This document shows positions 25,568 to 35,658 of a stretch of DNA of 64,000 nucleotides, one piece after another. The notes under the pieces are model-generated. The model did no database searches. It was not told the DNA's origin and was given only the letters and a program-made list of their open reading frames with translations. This DNA comes from Prevotella sp. (GTDB lineage Bacteria > Bacteroidota > Bacteroidia > Bacteroidales > Bacteroidaceae), in the NCBI GenBank assembly GCA_024697645.1, contig JAILFH010000089.1, forward strand, positions 1 through 64,000. Reading direction: 5' to 3'. How positions within the stretch are numbered: the stretch's first letter is position 1; the number at the start of each line of letters is the position of its first letter. The translations under genes were made by a program, and so were the position numbers.

Positions 25568-27658
25568 TTATCTGACAATGTACTTCGAACCGTTCTTAAT
25601 AACGACGCCCTTGTAGTTCTTAGAAACACGCTGACCAGCGAGGTTGTAGATTGCGTCATTGCTGCGGACGGTATTGTCGTTCACGTTGTTGATGCCAGTA
25701 TCGGTACCAAACTCATAGGGAGAAGTGCCTGCGCCTTCCTTCACGTAGAAGTTCTTAGTGCCAGTCTGGTCGATCAGAGACTCTGTGCTGGCCTCGTCTC
25801 TCCAGATAACATCGGTGATGTAGTAGTCGCAAGCAGCCTTGATCTCAGCCATATTGAAGGCGATAGACTTCATGCCGTCGGCCTCAGAAGGAACGGTGAA
25901 TGTAGTCTCGAAGTTCTGCCATTCCTCAGTGAAGTTGAAGGTGCCGAGGCAATTCCAGTGCAAGTAAGCACCTGGCTCACCGTGACACTGTGTGCCGCTC
26001 GTAGCAGGAATAGAACTCTTGTATCTGAAGGAAATAACAGTTACCTCACCAGCAGAAAGAGTGCGGTTGGCAATGATGAAGAACTGGTTGTCCCAAGGCT
26101 GGCCTTCACCACCTTCTTCCTCATTGATAGTGCCATCAGAGCCGTCGGCAAGGTCGTCGCGCTCCTGACCCTTCACAACCACTTCCGTCGGGTTGGGATC
26201 AATCTGGATAACCGGCTTGTCGATGATTTCCTCACCTTCTAACTGAACGAAGTTGATTGACTTGTATTCAGTATCGATAGAAATCTTCCACACACCAGCA
26301 GCGGGGAGTTTGATCTTGGCGTTAGATCCTTCAGTGTAGTCGTACCACTCGTCCTCACCACTCTTAATATTGGTTGTGGAAGGCTTGATGGTACCGCCCT
26401 TGAACGAAGCATTGTGGCCGCGAACAGTAGAAATCATCAACTCATTGACCCAACTGTCTTGCTTGCCCTGTGTACCAACGGTAGCAACAAGCAGGCCATC
26501 GCCGCCATCAACAAACTCAATAGCATTGTCGAAGTCGTACTCAATACCTGTAGTGGTGTTGGAAGAAGCAACGAAGAATCCGTGGTCGAGTTTCATTTCA
26601 GACAGAGAGATGTCGTCGATATAGAAATCAACAGCATCCTTGACATTCGGGTTCAGGTTGAATGCGATAGAATAAGCATCGGTTGCTGCATCAGGAACTG
26701 TGAATGTCTGGTCGAAATCCTGCCAAGCCGTTGTGAAGGAAACATCACCGATAGCCTGCCAGTGGACATAGTCAGACGGAGTCTGATGGTGGAACTGGGT
26801 GTTTGTAACAACGTCCTGAGAAGCCTTGTAGCGGAAATGGATCTTGTACTGTGAGCCAACCTTCAACTGCTTCGGAGACTGGATCCAGAACTGGTTGTCC
26901 CAAGCAGAGGCATCGCCCTCAGTATCGGCAATGGCTGCATGAACGACGAACACGTGAGAACCGTCAACCTCTTCGATGTCGGCAGGATATGGGTTCCAAG
27001 CGCCATCCTCATTCAGGTTCTTACCCTTCACCTTACCCCAAGCACAAACGAACGTGTTCCTTTCAGAATCGTTATAGACTACGTCGGCAAGACCCAGGTC
27101 GGCCCACGATTTCTCAGCATCACCATTGGTGAGCAACTCAATCCACTCTACGGGCTTCTGGTTGCCGCTTTCCTCGTGGGTAATCTTCAGATAGGCGATA
27201 TCCCAATCACCAACATAGTCACCACACTGCATGAGGATGTTACCGCCGGAAGCATCTGTGCACTCGTAATCGACAGTTCCCTCAACCCAATCAGTCGTGA
27301 TGGGGAATTGTCCATAAGGTGTCTGTCCGAATCCAAGCATAGATACGTTCTGGGCAACAGAACCCTTAATCTTGTAATGAAGCGTATAGACAACGCCTAT
27401 CTCAGCACTGACACCACCGATAGGATGGAACTGGCAGTCCCAAGAGGGGTCAGTTGCTTCCTCACTATGGAAGTGAAGACAACCATCCTGAATGGTGAGA
27501 CGGGCTACTGCCGATTCACTGGCGCCCCAGCCCGCAAACTTAAACTCCGAAATGTCGGAATACTTAGAGAAGTCGACTTCAGCATCAACTACCTCTACCG
27601 CCTTTGCCCCCATGAAACATGCAAGGAGAACAAAAAGAGTAAAAATTTTCTTCATCAT
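25568..27658 (-). CDS. Secreted multi-CBM (CBM4_9-like) protein with no recognised catalytic domain and a C-terminal sorting-like tail
   Basis: Repeated modules WDNQFWI...HFRYKAS...YVHWQAIGDVSFTTAWQDFDQTFTVP and WDNQFFI...SFRYKSS...YLHWNCLGTFNFTEEWQNFETTFTVP; tail IYNLAGQRVSKNYKGVVIKNGSKYIVR. Confidence 0.7.
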   Translation of the reverse strand: MMKKIFTLFVLLACFMGAKAVEVVDAEVDFSKYSDISEFKFAGWGASESAVARLTIQDGCLHFHSEEATDPSWDCQFHPIGGVSAEIGVVYTLHYKIKGSVAQNVSMLGFGQTPYGQFPITTDWVEGTVDYECTDASGGNILMQCGDYVGDWDIAYLKITHEESGNQKPVEWIELLTNGDAEKSWADLGLADVVYNDSERNTFVCAWGKVKGKNLNEDGAWNPYPADIEEVDGSHVFVVHAAIADTEGDASAWDNQFWIQSPKQLKVGSQYKIHFRYKASQDVVTNTQFHHQTPSDYVHWQAIGDVSFTTAWQDFDQTFTVPDAATDAYSIAFNLNPNVKDAVDFYIDDISLSEMKLDHGFFVASSNTTTGIEYDFDNAIEFVDGGDGLLVATVGTQGKQDSWVNELMISTVRGHNASFKGGTIKPSTTNIKSGEDEWYDYTEGSNAKIKLPAAGVWKISIDTEYKSINFVQLEGEEIIDKPVIQIDPNPTEVVVKGQERDDLADGSDGTINEEEGGEGQPWDNQFFIIANRTLSAGEVTVISFRYKSSIPATSGTQCHGEPGAYLHWNCLGTFNFTEEWQNFETTFTVPSEADGMKSIAFNMAEIKAACDYYITDVIWRDEASTESLIDQTGTKNFYVKEGAGTSPYEFGTDTGINNVNDNTVRSNDAIYNLAGQRVSKNYKGVVIKNGSKYIVR

Positions 27659-27713
27659 AATAATTTTAGATTAATAAAATAGAATAAAAATAAAGTGTAA
27701 TTGCTATTTGAAA

Positions 27714-27759
27714 GATAACTGCCAGGAAAGGGGTTTCCCTCTGTTCGCTGGCAATTATC
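27714..27759 (-). terminator. Stem-loop between the GH10-like gene and the CBM gene
   Basis: GATAACTGCCAG...CTGGCAATTATC, 12-bp stem with one wobble. Confidence 0.6.
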
Positions 27760-27774
27760 TGCCATAAGAGTTCA

Positions 27775-29514
27775 TCATTGTCCGCTGAGGGCATCGCAGA
27801 ATGCCTTATAGGTGGCATTGCGTACCCAGTCCTTGCTCTTGCTGTCGACAGACCAGAGACCTACGGGGTCGGTGGTGTCGGCGAGGTTGCCCTTACAGAT
27901 ACCAGCCTGTTTGTCGTGAGGAATCTTATTCATGTAAGTCTTGATGACATAACCATAGTAATCGGCCAACTGCTGACGCTGGGCTTCCGTGATTGCTGCC
28001 GCTGAGACAGGAGCGCCCGCAGCATCCTGATACTTAATGTCGAAATTGGAGAGGCGGACGAGTTTTCCCGTAGAGGCAAGATTCGCGAGAAGGCGGTCGA
28101 GAGAAGCCTTGTTGGCCTCCTGCTTGGCGGGATTCTCGCTATAGGTGAGATTCAGTTTGGCATTGATGCCGTCGATCTTCGCTCCGTTGGCGTCCCAGAT
28201 GCCAATCCAGTACTTGAGGCTCTCGAATACCTTCTGCTGCTCAAGTCCGGTTTCGCTGATAAAGAACTTCAGTTCTTCGGGTACTCCGCCATACTTCTCG
28301 AAAGCAGCACGAGCCACTTTTGATACCTCAGGCGCATAGTTGGCGCTTCCGAGAATATCCTGCCAGAAAATCTTCTCGGTAGAATGCTTGAGGTCGAGCA
28401 TACCGTTCTCCAATTCAGCCGAGGGATCAATGGGTTCGTCAATCAGGTCGAACAACTTGATGCGACCGGCATTGATTTCCATCAGTTTGTCGCACCATGT
28501 GTCGATGGCATAATTGATGGTGTCGTTCAGTTCCTGCGCAGTCTGTGGACGATGGTTGTCGGGATAGTAGCCTACCTCCACCTTCTGGATATAGACAGGA
28601 GCGGAAGGCGTATTGTCGATTCTCAGGTAACCTTCAGTCGCGTCGGGAGCACTTTGTGCCTCGACCACAATCTTCTGCCATTTACCGGGCTTGCAGATCC
28701 ACTTTCCATCAGTACCGCTTCCGTCGATTCTATTACCGGAAAAGTTTACATAGAAAGATGCTTCCTTGTCGGCCTTTGCCCAGAAGACAATCGTATACTT
28801 AGCAAGCGGATCGACATCGAAACCTTCGATGATGCGTACTTTTGCTCGCTGATTGATCTTGAGCGTGTTCTGATCATCATACTTGGTAATTGAAGCACTT
28901 CCGCTTTCAATGGTACCTGTGTAGTTGCCTACAGGCATATCGTTGAAGTTGACGGTCTTTCCCTCTACGTAGTCGACAGGGACTTCAATGGGAGCCGTGA
29001 GCGTGGCCAGCCATTCGTCGGCCTGATTGGCATTAGCGAAGAGCGGACTGCCGTAGACCTCATAGCCGATTTCTTCAACATGGGCGAGGAGGTCGCTCAT
29101 ATCGAGGAAATTCATCACACCCTTGGCGTTGACAATAGAACCAGACATCAGGGACGTGCCGAAAGCAACATTGTCGAAGTTGGTAACGGCGGCAGCATGA
29201 GCCAGTTCCTGCTTGTTGAAATCAACCACCTTCAGCAATGCGCCGAGCGACATGTTCGGATAAGCCTCCCTATTGATGTAGTCCTTAACGGGGTTCAGAT
29301 CCTTATACGGCTCCACGAAAGCAGGGTCGGGCTGAGCAGTGAAATCGTCTGTCTCATTATAGTCAGCACAGGAGGAAACGAAGCATGAAGAAAGAAGAAT
29401 GAAGAATGCTGTTGCAAGCAACTTCACCGACGTTTTCTTGCGTCTTTTCTCTGCTATAAATTTCTTTTGTCTCATATCTTTATCAATTTTAAACCACCAT
29501 GAAAAATTCTTCAT
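27775..29514 (-). CDS. GH10-like lipoprotein with an internal CBM, predicted catalytically inactive
   Basis: FFILLSSCFVSSCAD signal; KLFDLIDEPIDPS retained but VRLSNFDI replaces the canonical ITELD nucleophile motif; CBM4_9-like insertion. Confidence 0.7.
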   Translation of the reverse strand: MKNFSWWFKIDKDMRQKKFIAEKRRKKTSVKLLATAFFILLSSCFVSSCADYNETDDFTAQPDPAFVEPYKDLNPVKDYINREAYPNMSLGALLKVVDFNKQELAHAAAVTNFDNVAFGTSLMSGSIVNAKGVMNFLDMSDLLAHVEEIGYEVYGSPLFANANQADEWLATLTAPIEVPVDYVEGKTVNFNDMPVGNYTGTIESGSASITKYDDQNTLKINQRAKVRIIEGFDVDPLAKYTIVFWAKADKEASFYVNFSGNRIDGSGTDGKWICKPGKWQKIVVEAQSAPDATEGYLRIDNTPSAPVYIQKVEVGYYPDNHRPQTAQELNDTINYAIDTWCDKLMEINAGRIKLFDLIDEPIDPSAELENGMLDLKHSTEKIFWQDILGSANYAPEVSKVARAAFEKYGGVPEELKFFISETGLEQQKVFESLKYWIGIWDANGAKIDGINAKLNLTYSENPAKQEANKASLDRLLANLASTGKLVRLSNFDIKYQDAAGAPVSAAAITEAQRQQLADYYGYVIKTYMNKIPHDKQAGICKGNLADTTDPVGLWSVDSKSKDWVRNATYKAFCDALSGQ

Positions 29515-29517
29515 TCA

Positions 29518-30660
29518 TCACTTCACGTATTTGGGCGTGAAGAATACTTTCTGATTAGACTCACGGGTCTGAACGACAAGCGTATCGTTGGTTGACACCT
29601 GAATATCGCTGTTTTCGAAACTTACATTGTAAGCCAGACGGAGAATATCGCGCTGAACGGGCTCTCCTTCGTTGCTTCCCCACTGATAGTCCTTATATTC
29701 CGAACGCTCTGTGCCATTGGTAATGAATTCGCCAGAACCAGTGGCCGTTACGTTCTCATCGTCAGTGGAAATGGTGCATGTGTTGCCGTTGAACGTGAGG
29801 ATGAGGTTGCAGGAAATGGATGCGCCGGAAGTCTTGAACGATACCGGGAAGATGGCCTGCGACATGTTCTTGGTTGTGATGCCGCAGACTTCATCATTCT
29901 GGTTGACGGGATTCTCCTTATAACGCTCCACATCTGTGTTCACGAGTGAGAAATCCTTGCGTACAATCGTTGTAGTCTCTCCCTTTTCAGTCACATTGTC
30001 GACGCCTCGGCGAATATATTTTGCCTGCCACGGGTTCATGTATTTCACGCAGTAGAGCACATAGTCCTTGGCGAGAATGTCCCAGTCTTCGGTGTTGGTG
30101 CGGGAAGGCGAGAGACCTTCGCGCGGTTTGCCCGTAAGAATATGGTCGATGCCCCGTACGCTCTTCATCAGAAGGGGTATGACGTAGGTATTCTCTATGG
30201 CCTTAGGGTCGTTGAAGAAAGCATCAGTGAACTGTACTTCTACATAACCGCGAGTATCACCATTGTAGGGAATGACATTGGATGCGAGTTTATAATATGA
30301 TGTCGGCATTGGAAGCACCGGTGACGCTGCATTGCCGCCTTCATCCACAAACCAGAGATTGTCGCAGAGTGACTCGTCGACGGCAATCTCGGCATAGGCG
30401 TCGCGTCCGCCATAGGCTCCACCCATCGTAGAATAGATCCGGCACTTGTGCTCGTTGTCGATGGCGTTGTCGTAGATGTCATTGCCAAGTACAAGTGTGC
30501 GTACCGGGAACTGATAGGCGAAGTAGGCTGTGGTGCCTCCTTCGTAGTCGGGGAACTCATGGTCTGCATTATAGCAGGACGTAAGTGCTACGCTAAATGA
30601 CAACTGACAAATGATAAATGATAGAATTATCAAGCGTCTCTTATTATTTTTGGTAATCAT
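29518..30660 (-). CDS. DUF1735/SusE-position surface lipoprotein (XusE-like)
   Basis: Signal ...VALTSCYN; position after tandem susCD; DUF1735/DUF5627-like TVYFAYQFPVRTLVLG-type opening. Confidence 0.65.
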   Translation of the reverse strand: MITKNNKRRLIILSFIICQLSFSVALTSCYNADHEFPDYEGGTTAYFAYQFPVRTLVLGNDIYDNAIDNEHKCRIYSTMGGAYGGRDAYAEIAVDESLCDNLWFVDEGGNAASPVLPMPTSYYKLASNVIPYNGDTRGYVEVQFTDAFFNDPKAIENTYVIPLLMKSVRGIDHILTGKPREGLSPSRTNTEDWDILAKDYVLYCVKYMNPWQAKYIRRGVDNVTEKGETTTIVRKDFSLVNTDVERYKENPVNQNDEVCGITTKNMSQAIFPVSFKTSGASISCNLILTFNGNTCTISTDDENVTATGSGEFITNGTERSEYKDYQWGSNEGEPVQRDILRLAYNVSFENSDIQVSTNDTLVVQTRESNQKVFFTPKYVK

Positions 30661-30720
30661 AATTCTTAATTATATTATTATAGTTCGTGAGTTTTATGAG
30701 TTACTCTTCACTTATCAGTT

Positions 30721-32610
30721 CTATTGCCAACCTTTGTTTTGTTTGAGGTTGCTCCATTTGAGTACTTCGCTCTTAGGGATAGGTCCGTAACACTGGTAAG
30801 AGTTGTTGTAATTGCGTTCCTCGACATTAATGATGGTGTAGGAGAGTTCGCCCGTTTCTTCGTTGCGGTCGATCTTCATTCCCTTCACAGTTTCATCGAG
30901 AGGCAACAACCAACGACGAAGATCCCAGAAACGCTTGTTCTCAAAGCAGAGTTCAAGACGGCGTTCGTTGCGAATCAAGTTGGTCATCTTCACCTGATCG
31001 TTGGCACATTCTTCAAGATAGACATCACCTTCGGGGAGTTTGCGACCAAATTCGTCGGTGCCAAGACCTGCACGCTCGCGGATGGCCTTAATGACGTCGT
31101 AGGCTGTGAAGCCGACGTTCGTAGGATCAGCCTTGGGTCCCCAGGCATCATTGGCTGCTTCGGCGTAGGCCAGGAAGATTTCGGTGTAGCGGATGCGAGG
31201 ATAGATGTGCTGTTGCTCAATCAGTGAACTTGACAGCGGGCTCACATCGTCGCGAAGCAATTTCTTCAGGTAGTAGCCTGTGCGTGTGGATCTGTCGATG
31301 CTGTTGAGATTGTCGTCAGTCTCGGACTGATCGCCATGAATAGCAGGATAAGTACCCGTAATGATTTCATACTTCTTGGTATGGAAAACGGTACCATTGT
31401 AGATGACATCGTCGGTCAGACGAAGGTCGCGGTTAGCATACGGATTATTGGGGTCGTAACCGGAATTGGGATCTGTGATAGGACGTCCGCTGCGCATGGG
31501 GAAAGCGTCGACAAGGTTCTGGGACGGGTTGACACGACCCTGACCATACAATGTCGGCGGATAGTTTTCTCTTTCCTGATCGGCATTCTTATGGCGGTCC
31601 TCACGCCAGAGAATCTCAGGCATCTCAGCCGCACTGGGCTCAAGTTTGGGTTTGTTCTTGTACCAAACATTACCTGTCGTGTCGAATCCTTCTAACCCGC
31701 CGATACGTTTGAGTACATTGGCACAAAGCGTTGCTGCTTCGGCAGAAGTCACACCACTCTGTTCGCGGAATGCAGGACTGGCGGCAAGCAGGGCGACCTG
31801 AGCCTTGACAGCCTCGGCAATACGACCAGAGAGAAGATTCTTAGCCTTGGTGCCAAACACGAGGTTATAGCCAGAGGCATTTGCGCCCAACTGCCTGTAT
31901 TTCTCAGGAATCTGGGTCTCCGAACCGATGTCTTCATAATCGGTAGGGAGAAGAAGCATAGCGCTGTCGCAGTCGGCAAAACACTGCTTAACACAGTCGG
32001 CAAATGTGGCGCGAGACTGATTGAAGTCGGAACCGCCATCCTCGAAAGTGGTCAGCAGGGGCACACCGTATAGGGTACCATCGTCAGCATAGCCTCCGTG
32101 GGCCTGCAGCAGATAGTAATAAAGAATCGCGCGCAAGCCGAATGCCTCACCTTTCAGACGGTCGACGAACATCTGCTGCTTCGAAGCAGCACTCGGTGCC
32201 CATTTCACCTTCTCTACGATCGTGAAGAAAAGATTGATATACTGTATTCCATCCTTACAGTTGTTCCACTGAGACATCGGGTTATTGTCGGAAGCCCATG
32301 TTCCTGTTGCCATATTCAGATAATTGCTCGTCTTCAGGTTGGTGACAGCATCGTCTGTGGCAATGTCGGTTGTCGTGGTCGTAAGGTAAGGAAGTCGTCC
32401 GTAGCCATACATCAGCAAGCCATAGGCATACAGAGACTCTTCCACCATGTCGTCGGCCTGTCGCTTGTTTTCATCTGCTGGCTCGAACATGTCATCACAT
32501 GAGGTGAGCAGCACTGCACTAAATGAGAAACTGCAGATGATCAATAATAAACTTATCAGGCGTCTATAGATATTTTTGGTAATCATAATACTGAATTTTA
32601 CTCTTTTCAC
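30721..32610 (-). CDS. SusD-like lipoprotein (XusD-like)
   Basis: VLLTSCDDMFEP; RNERRLELCFENKRFWDLRRWLLP. Confidence 0.9.
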   Translation of the reverse strand: MKRVKFSIMITKNIYRRLISLLLIICSFSFSAVLLTSCDDMFEPADENKRQADDMVEESLYAYGLLMYGYGRLPYLTTTTTDIATDDAVTNLKTSNYLNMATGTWASDNNPMSQWNNCKDGIQYINLFFTIVEKVKWAPSAASKQQMFVDRLKGEAFGLRAILYYYLLQAHGGYADDGTLYGVPLLTTFEDGGSDFNQSRATFADCVKQCFADCDSAMLLLPTDYEDIGSETQIPEKYRQLGANASGYNLVFGTKAKNLLSGRIAEAVKAQVALLAASPAFREQSGVTSAEAATLCANVLKRIGGLEGFDTTGNVWYKNKPKLEPSAAEMPEILWREDRHKNADQERENYPPTLYGQGRVNPSQNLVDAFPMRSGRPITDPNSGYDPNNPYANRDLRLTDDVIYNGTVFHTKKYEIITGTYPAIHGDQSETDDNLNSIDRSTRTGYYLKKLLRDDVSPLSSSLIEQQHIYPRIRYTEIFLAYAEAANDAWGPKADPTNVGFTAYDVIKAIRERAGLGTDEFGRKLPEGDVYLEECANDQVKMTNLIRNERRLELCFENKRFWDLRRWLLPLDETVKGMKIDRNEETGELSYTIINVEERNYNNSYQCYGPIPKSEVLKWSNLKQNKGWQ

Positions 32611-32621
32611 TTATCACTTCA

Positions 32622-35615
32622 TTACAGGGTAACCTTGACACCGAGGTTATAGAAACGAGTCTGTGGCGCATAGCCAACGCTGGTTTCCATCAACTTGCGG
32701 TTCTTTGAAATTGTGAGCAGGTCGTTTCCGTTCACATAAACAGAGAGGGACTTCACCCATTTCCCATCAAACATTTCCGACGGGAAGTCGTAAGTCAACT
32801 GTACCTTGCGAAGGTTGAAACGGTCGGTGCTGTACATCCAGAATGTAGATGCTGCACGATTGTTGTTCGAACTCAGCGTTGTCAGACGTGGATGCGTAGC
32901 AGTATTAGCAGTCTCCGGCGTCCAACGACCACGAACGTTCACAGAGTACTTAGCCTCTTGATCCATATAGTAGTAACTCGTGCCGCCACTGTTCTTCATT
33001 GCATAAGCGCCGAACTGGCCATTACCGAGCACAAAGAGCGTGAAATTCTTATACTTGAGCGTAAGGTTCACGCCAACGAACCAAGGAGTTCCGATGCTGC
33101 CCAAAGGATTGCTGTAAGGACTGGCGGTAGGATTACCTCCGTCGTCAAAAACAGTAATGGTGCCCGACTTGCCAAGAACGACCAAATCCTTATTGTCGAT
33201 TCGGCCATCACCATTGACATCTTCGTACTTCAGGTCACCGGGCTGGATGCTACCACCGATAGCAGGAGTCGGGAGTTCTGACTTCAGCGTGTACTTCGTG
33301 GTGCCATCATCGCTGGTGGTCACATTAAAATCGTTCAGAGAATAGAAGCCCTGACACTTATAGCCCCAGAGCGCATCAAGAGCCTGACCTTCCAAATATT
33401 TGTGAGATGCCAAAGGATCTATCGTCTCATCGTACTTCTTCCATTTTGTGGTGAGATAAGTACCAACGACTCCTAAAGTAGCATCAACTTCACCGATCTT
33501 CTTCTTGAGCGTGACGCTAAAGTCGACACCCTTACGGTTCTGTATGTTATTGTTGATGGCCGGCATGAATGAACTTCCAGAAAGACCACCCTGCAAGTGA
33601 GAGGGGAAGGTAGTCAGATTCTGGACAATATAGCCAGACATATCCGTATTGAAGAAACTAAGGTCGGTAGAGATCAACTTGTTGAAGAAGGAACCTCTCA
33701 GGCTTACCGACCATTCCTTGCGTTGAACGAAACCGAGGGAGGGATTGACACCCATTGTGGAATAAGTATAACTTGCAGTCGTTCCTTCATTCCATGAGAA
33801 TCCGCTACCCTTCTGGTTCCATAAGGCATCATAGATATAGAAGGTATTGTCTTTCAGATAGACATCAATATCTTCTTTCAGATCGCTGTAGGAAGCGCTG
33901 AGCATCAGGTCGTCGACGAAACTTCCCTCCATGAAACTCTCTTTGGCGATGTTCCAACCGAGGGTGAACGAAGGTGAAATGGCATTGCGCTGGTCTTTGG
34001 GAAGGCGGGCAGAATGAACGCCTGCCATTGCTGCTTCAGCAAAATAACGCCCCATATAGTCGTAACCTAACTGCAGACCTAAGTTTGCATTTGCATAACG
34101 ATGGTATGTGCCACTTGTCGTTGTCGTAAACATATTGGCGAGCAACATTCCCGTTACATGATGCTTGGCAGCAAAGGTGTGGTCGTAGTCGAAATGGCCA
34201 TTCCAACTAATGGTCTGACGATATTTCGTATCCGACATAGACATATGACCTGTCACCACTTCGTCGTTCTGCTGGGTAATTGCCGTGATGACGTCCTGTG
34301 AATTATAGTTACTCCACGTTGGAATGAACACAGCGTACTTATTGTTGTATGAAAGACTGTAGTTGGCAGCATAGTCAATAGAGAACAATGTCTTGAAGGA
34401 CAAACCCTTCAGGAATTTGTTCATGTCGTAAATGATTCCTGCATCAAACTGGAACTGACGACTGACGTCCTTTGTTCTACCACCAAAATAGCAATCTGCA
34501 ATGGAGTTAGTCTGGGTGGCCTTTGTTCCGCCGGGGAAATACTTTCCGTCAAGAAGATTGAGCGACTTGCCCAGGATGGCGAGTGCCTTACTGGCATTCG
34601 GGTCTACCATATCAATAGGAATCAATGGTGCGGCATTCTCCGGGAAGTTTGGACGCATACTGGCCGCATCACCCCAGAAGTTACCCTTATTCTTATTGGC
34701 GTTATAGAAGGTGGCGCTCACGTTGGCAAAGCCCTTGATGAGTTTGTTGACTACGAGATCCACATTACCACGTACGCTAAAACGGTCGGTGTAGTTGTCC
34801 TTAGCCGGACCGAAGTTGATGAGATCCTCGAAGCGATAGTAGTTGATGTTTGTGTAGAAGTGGGCACGCGCTCCACCACCCTGGATTTCCAAAGTCCCTT
34901 CAGAACGGTTATACACCTTACGAATATAATCGGAGGAATAGTAGTTCACGTTAGGATAACGATATGGATTAACACCCAAGGCATGGTTGTATATCTCCTG
35001 TTGCGAATAGCGGGGACCTGTGGGCAATTGGTCGTTCATACATGCCTCGTTATAGAGCGTCATGTACTCCGCAGAGCCAAGATACTCTGGAAATTCCTTG
35101 GCCACATGGAAACCTGTATTCGCGTTTGCCTGAATCTGAAGGCCGTCCACCTTACCGCGCTTGGTAGTAATCAAGATAGCACCCTTTGCTCCCTTGGCAC
35201 CATAAAGCACCACTGCCTGAGCACCCTTAAGGAAGGTAATCTGCTCTATTTCAGAAGGAAGCACATTGTTCGACGGACGCTTCACACCGTCGATAATAAC
35301 GAGCGGCAGATTGCTGTTGTCGTTATTGTCGAGACGTTCATTGTCCATACCCCAAAGGTTGTTGCCATTCCATCCACCGACAAGCGCATACATGTCTTCA
35401 AGGCTACTCATCGTATAGTCCTTCCTCTGCAATTCTTCCATATCCACATAGGAAATGCCTCCCAGAAGATGGTCGGGATCCTTATCGCGGAAAGCGACAT
35501 GGACTTTCTTTTTTGCCGAGACAGAATCCGCCTCATCGGTGGTCTGTGCATTGACCGCAAGCGGTGATGCAGCGAGCATGGCAAAGAGAAATATGTTTAT
35601 TTTTATACTTTTCAT
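32622..35615 (-). CDS. SusC-like TonB-dependent transporter (XusC-like), lacking the N-terminal carboxypeptidase-regulatory-like domain
   Basis: Plug EIEQITFLKGAQAVVLYGAKGAKGAILITTKRG; beta-barrel C-terminus. Confidence 0.9.
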   Translation of the reverse strand: MKSIKINIFLFAMLAASPLAVNAQTTDEADSVSAKKKVHVAFRDKDPDHLLGGISYVDMEELQRKDYTMSSLEDMYALVGGWNGNNLWGMDNERLDNNDNSNLPLVIIDGVKRPSNNVLPSEIEQITFLKGAQAVVLYGAKGAKGAILITTKRGKVDGLQIQANANTGFHVAKEFPEYLGSAEYMTLYNEACMNDQLPTGPRYSQQEIYNHALGVNPYRYPNVNYYSSDYIRKVYNRSEGTLEIQGGGARAHFYTNINYYRFEDLINFGPAKDNYTDRFSVRGNVDLVVNKLIKGFANVSATFYNANKNKGNFWGDAASMRPNFPENAAPLIPIDMVDPNASKALAILGKSLNLLDGKYFPGGTKATQTNSIADCYFGGRTKDVSRQFQFDAGIIYDMNKFLKGLSFKTLFSIDYAANYSLSYNNKYAVFIPTWSNYNSQDVITAITQQNDEVVTGHMSMSDTKYRQTISWNGHFDYDHTFAAKHHVTGMLLANMFTTTTSGTYHRYANANLGLQLGYDYMGRYFAEAAMAGVHSARLPKDQRNAISPSFTLGWNIAKESFMEGSFVDDLMLSASYSDLKEDIDVYLKDNTFYIYDALWNQKGSGFSWNEGTTASYTYSTMGVNPSLGFVQRKEWSVSLRGSFFNKLISTDLSFFNTDMSGYIVQNLTTFPSHLQGGLSGSSFMPAINNNIQNRKGVDFSVTLKKKIGEVDATLGVVGTYLTTKWKKYDETIDPLASHKYLEGQALDALWGYKCQGFYSLNDFNVTTSDDGTTKYTLKSELPTPAIGGSIQPGDLKYEDVNGDGRIDNKDLVVLGKSGTITVFDDGGNPTASPYSNPLGSIGTPWFVGVNLTLKYKNFTLFVLGNGQFGAYAMKNSGGTSYYYMDQEAKYSVNVRGRWTPETANTATHPRLTTLSSNNNRAASTFWMYSTDRFNLRKVQLTYDFPSEMFDGKWVKSLSVYVNGNDLLTISKNRKLMETSVGYAPQTRFYNLGVKVTL

Positions 35616-35658
35616 ATTTTCAATTTTTCATTTTCTCATTTCTCATTTTCTCATTGAC

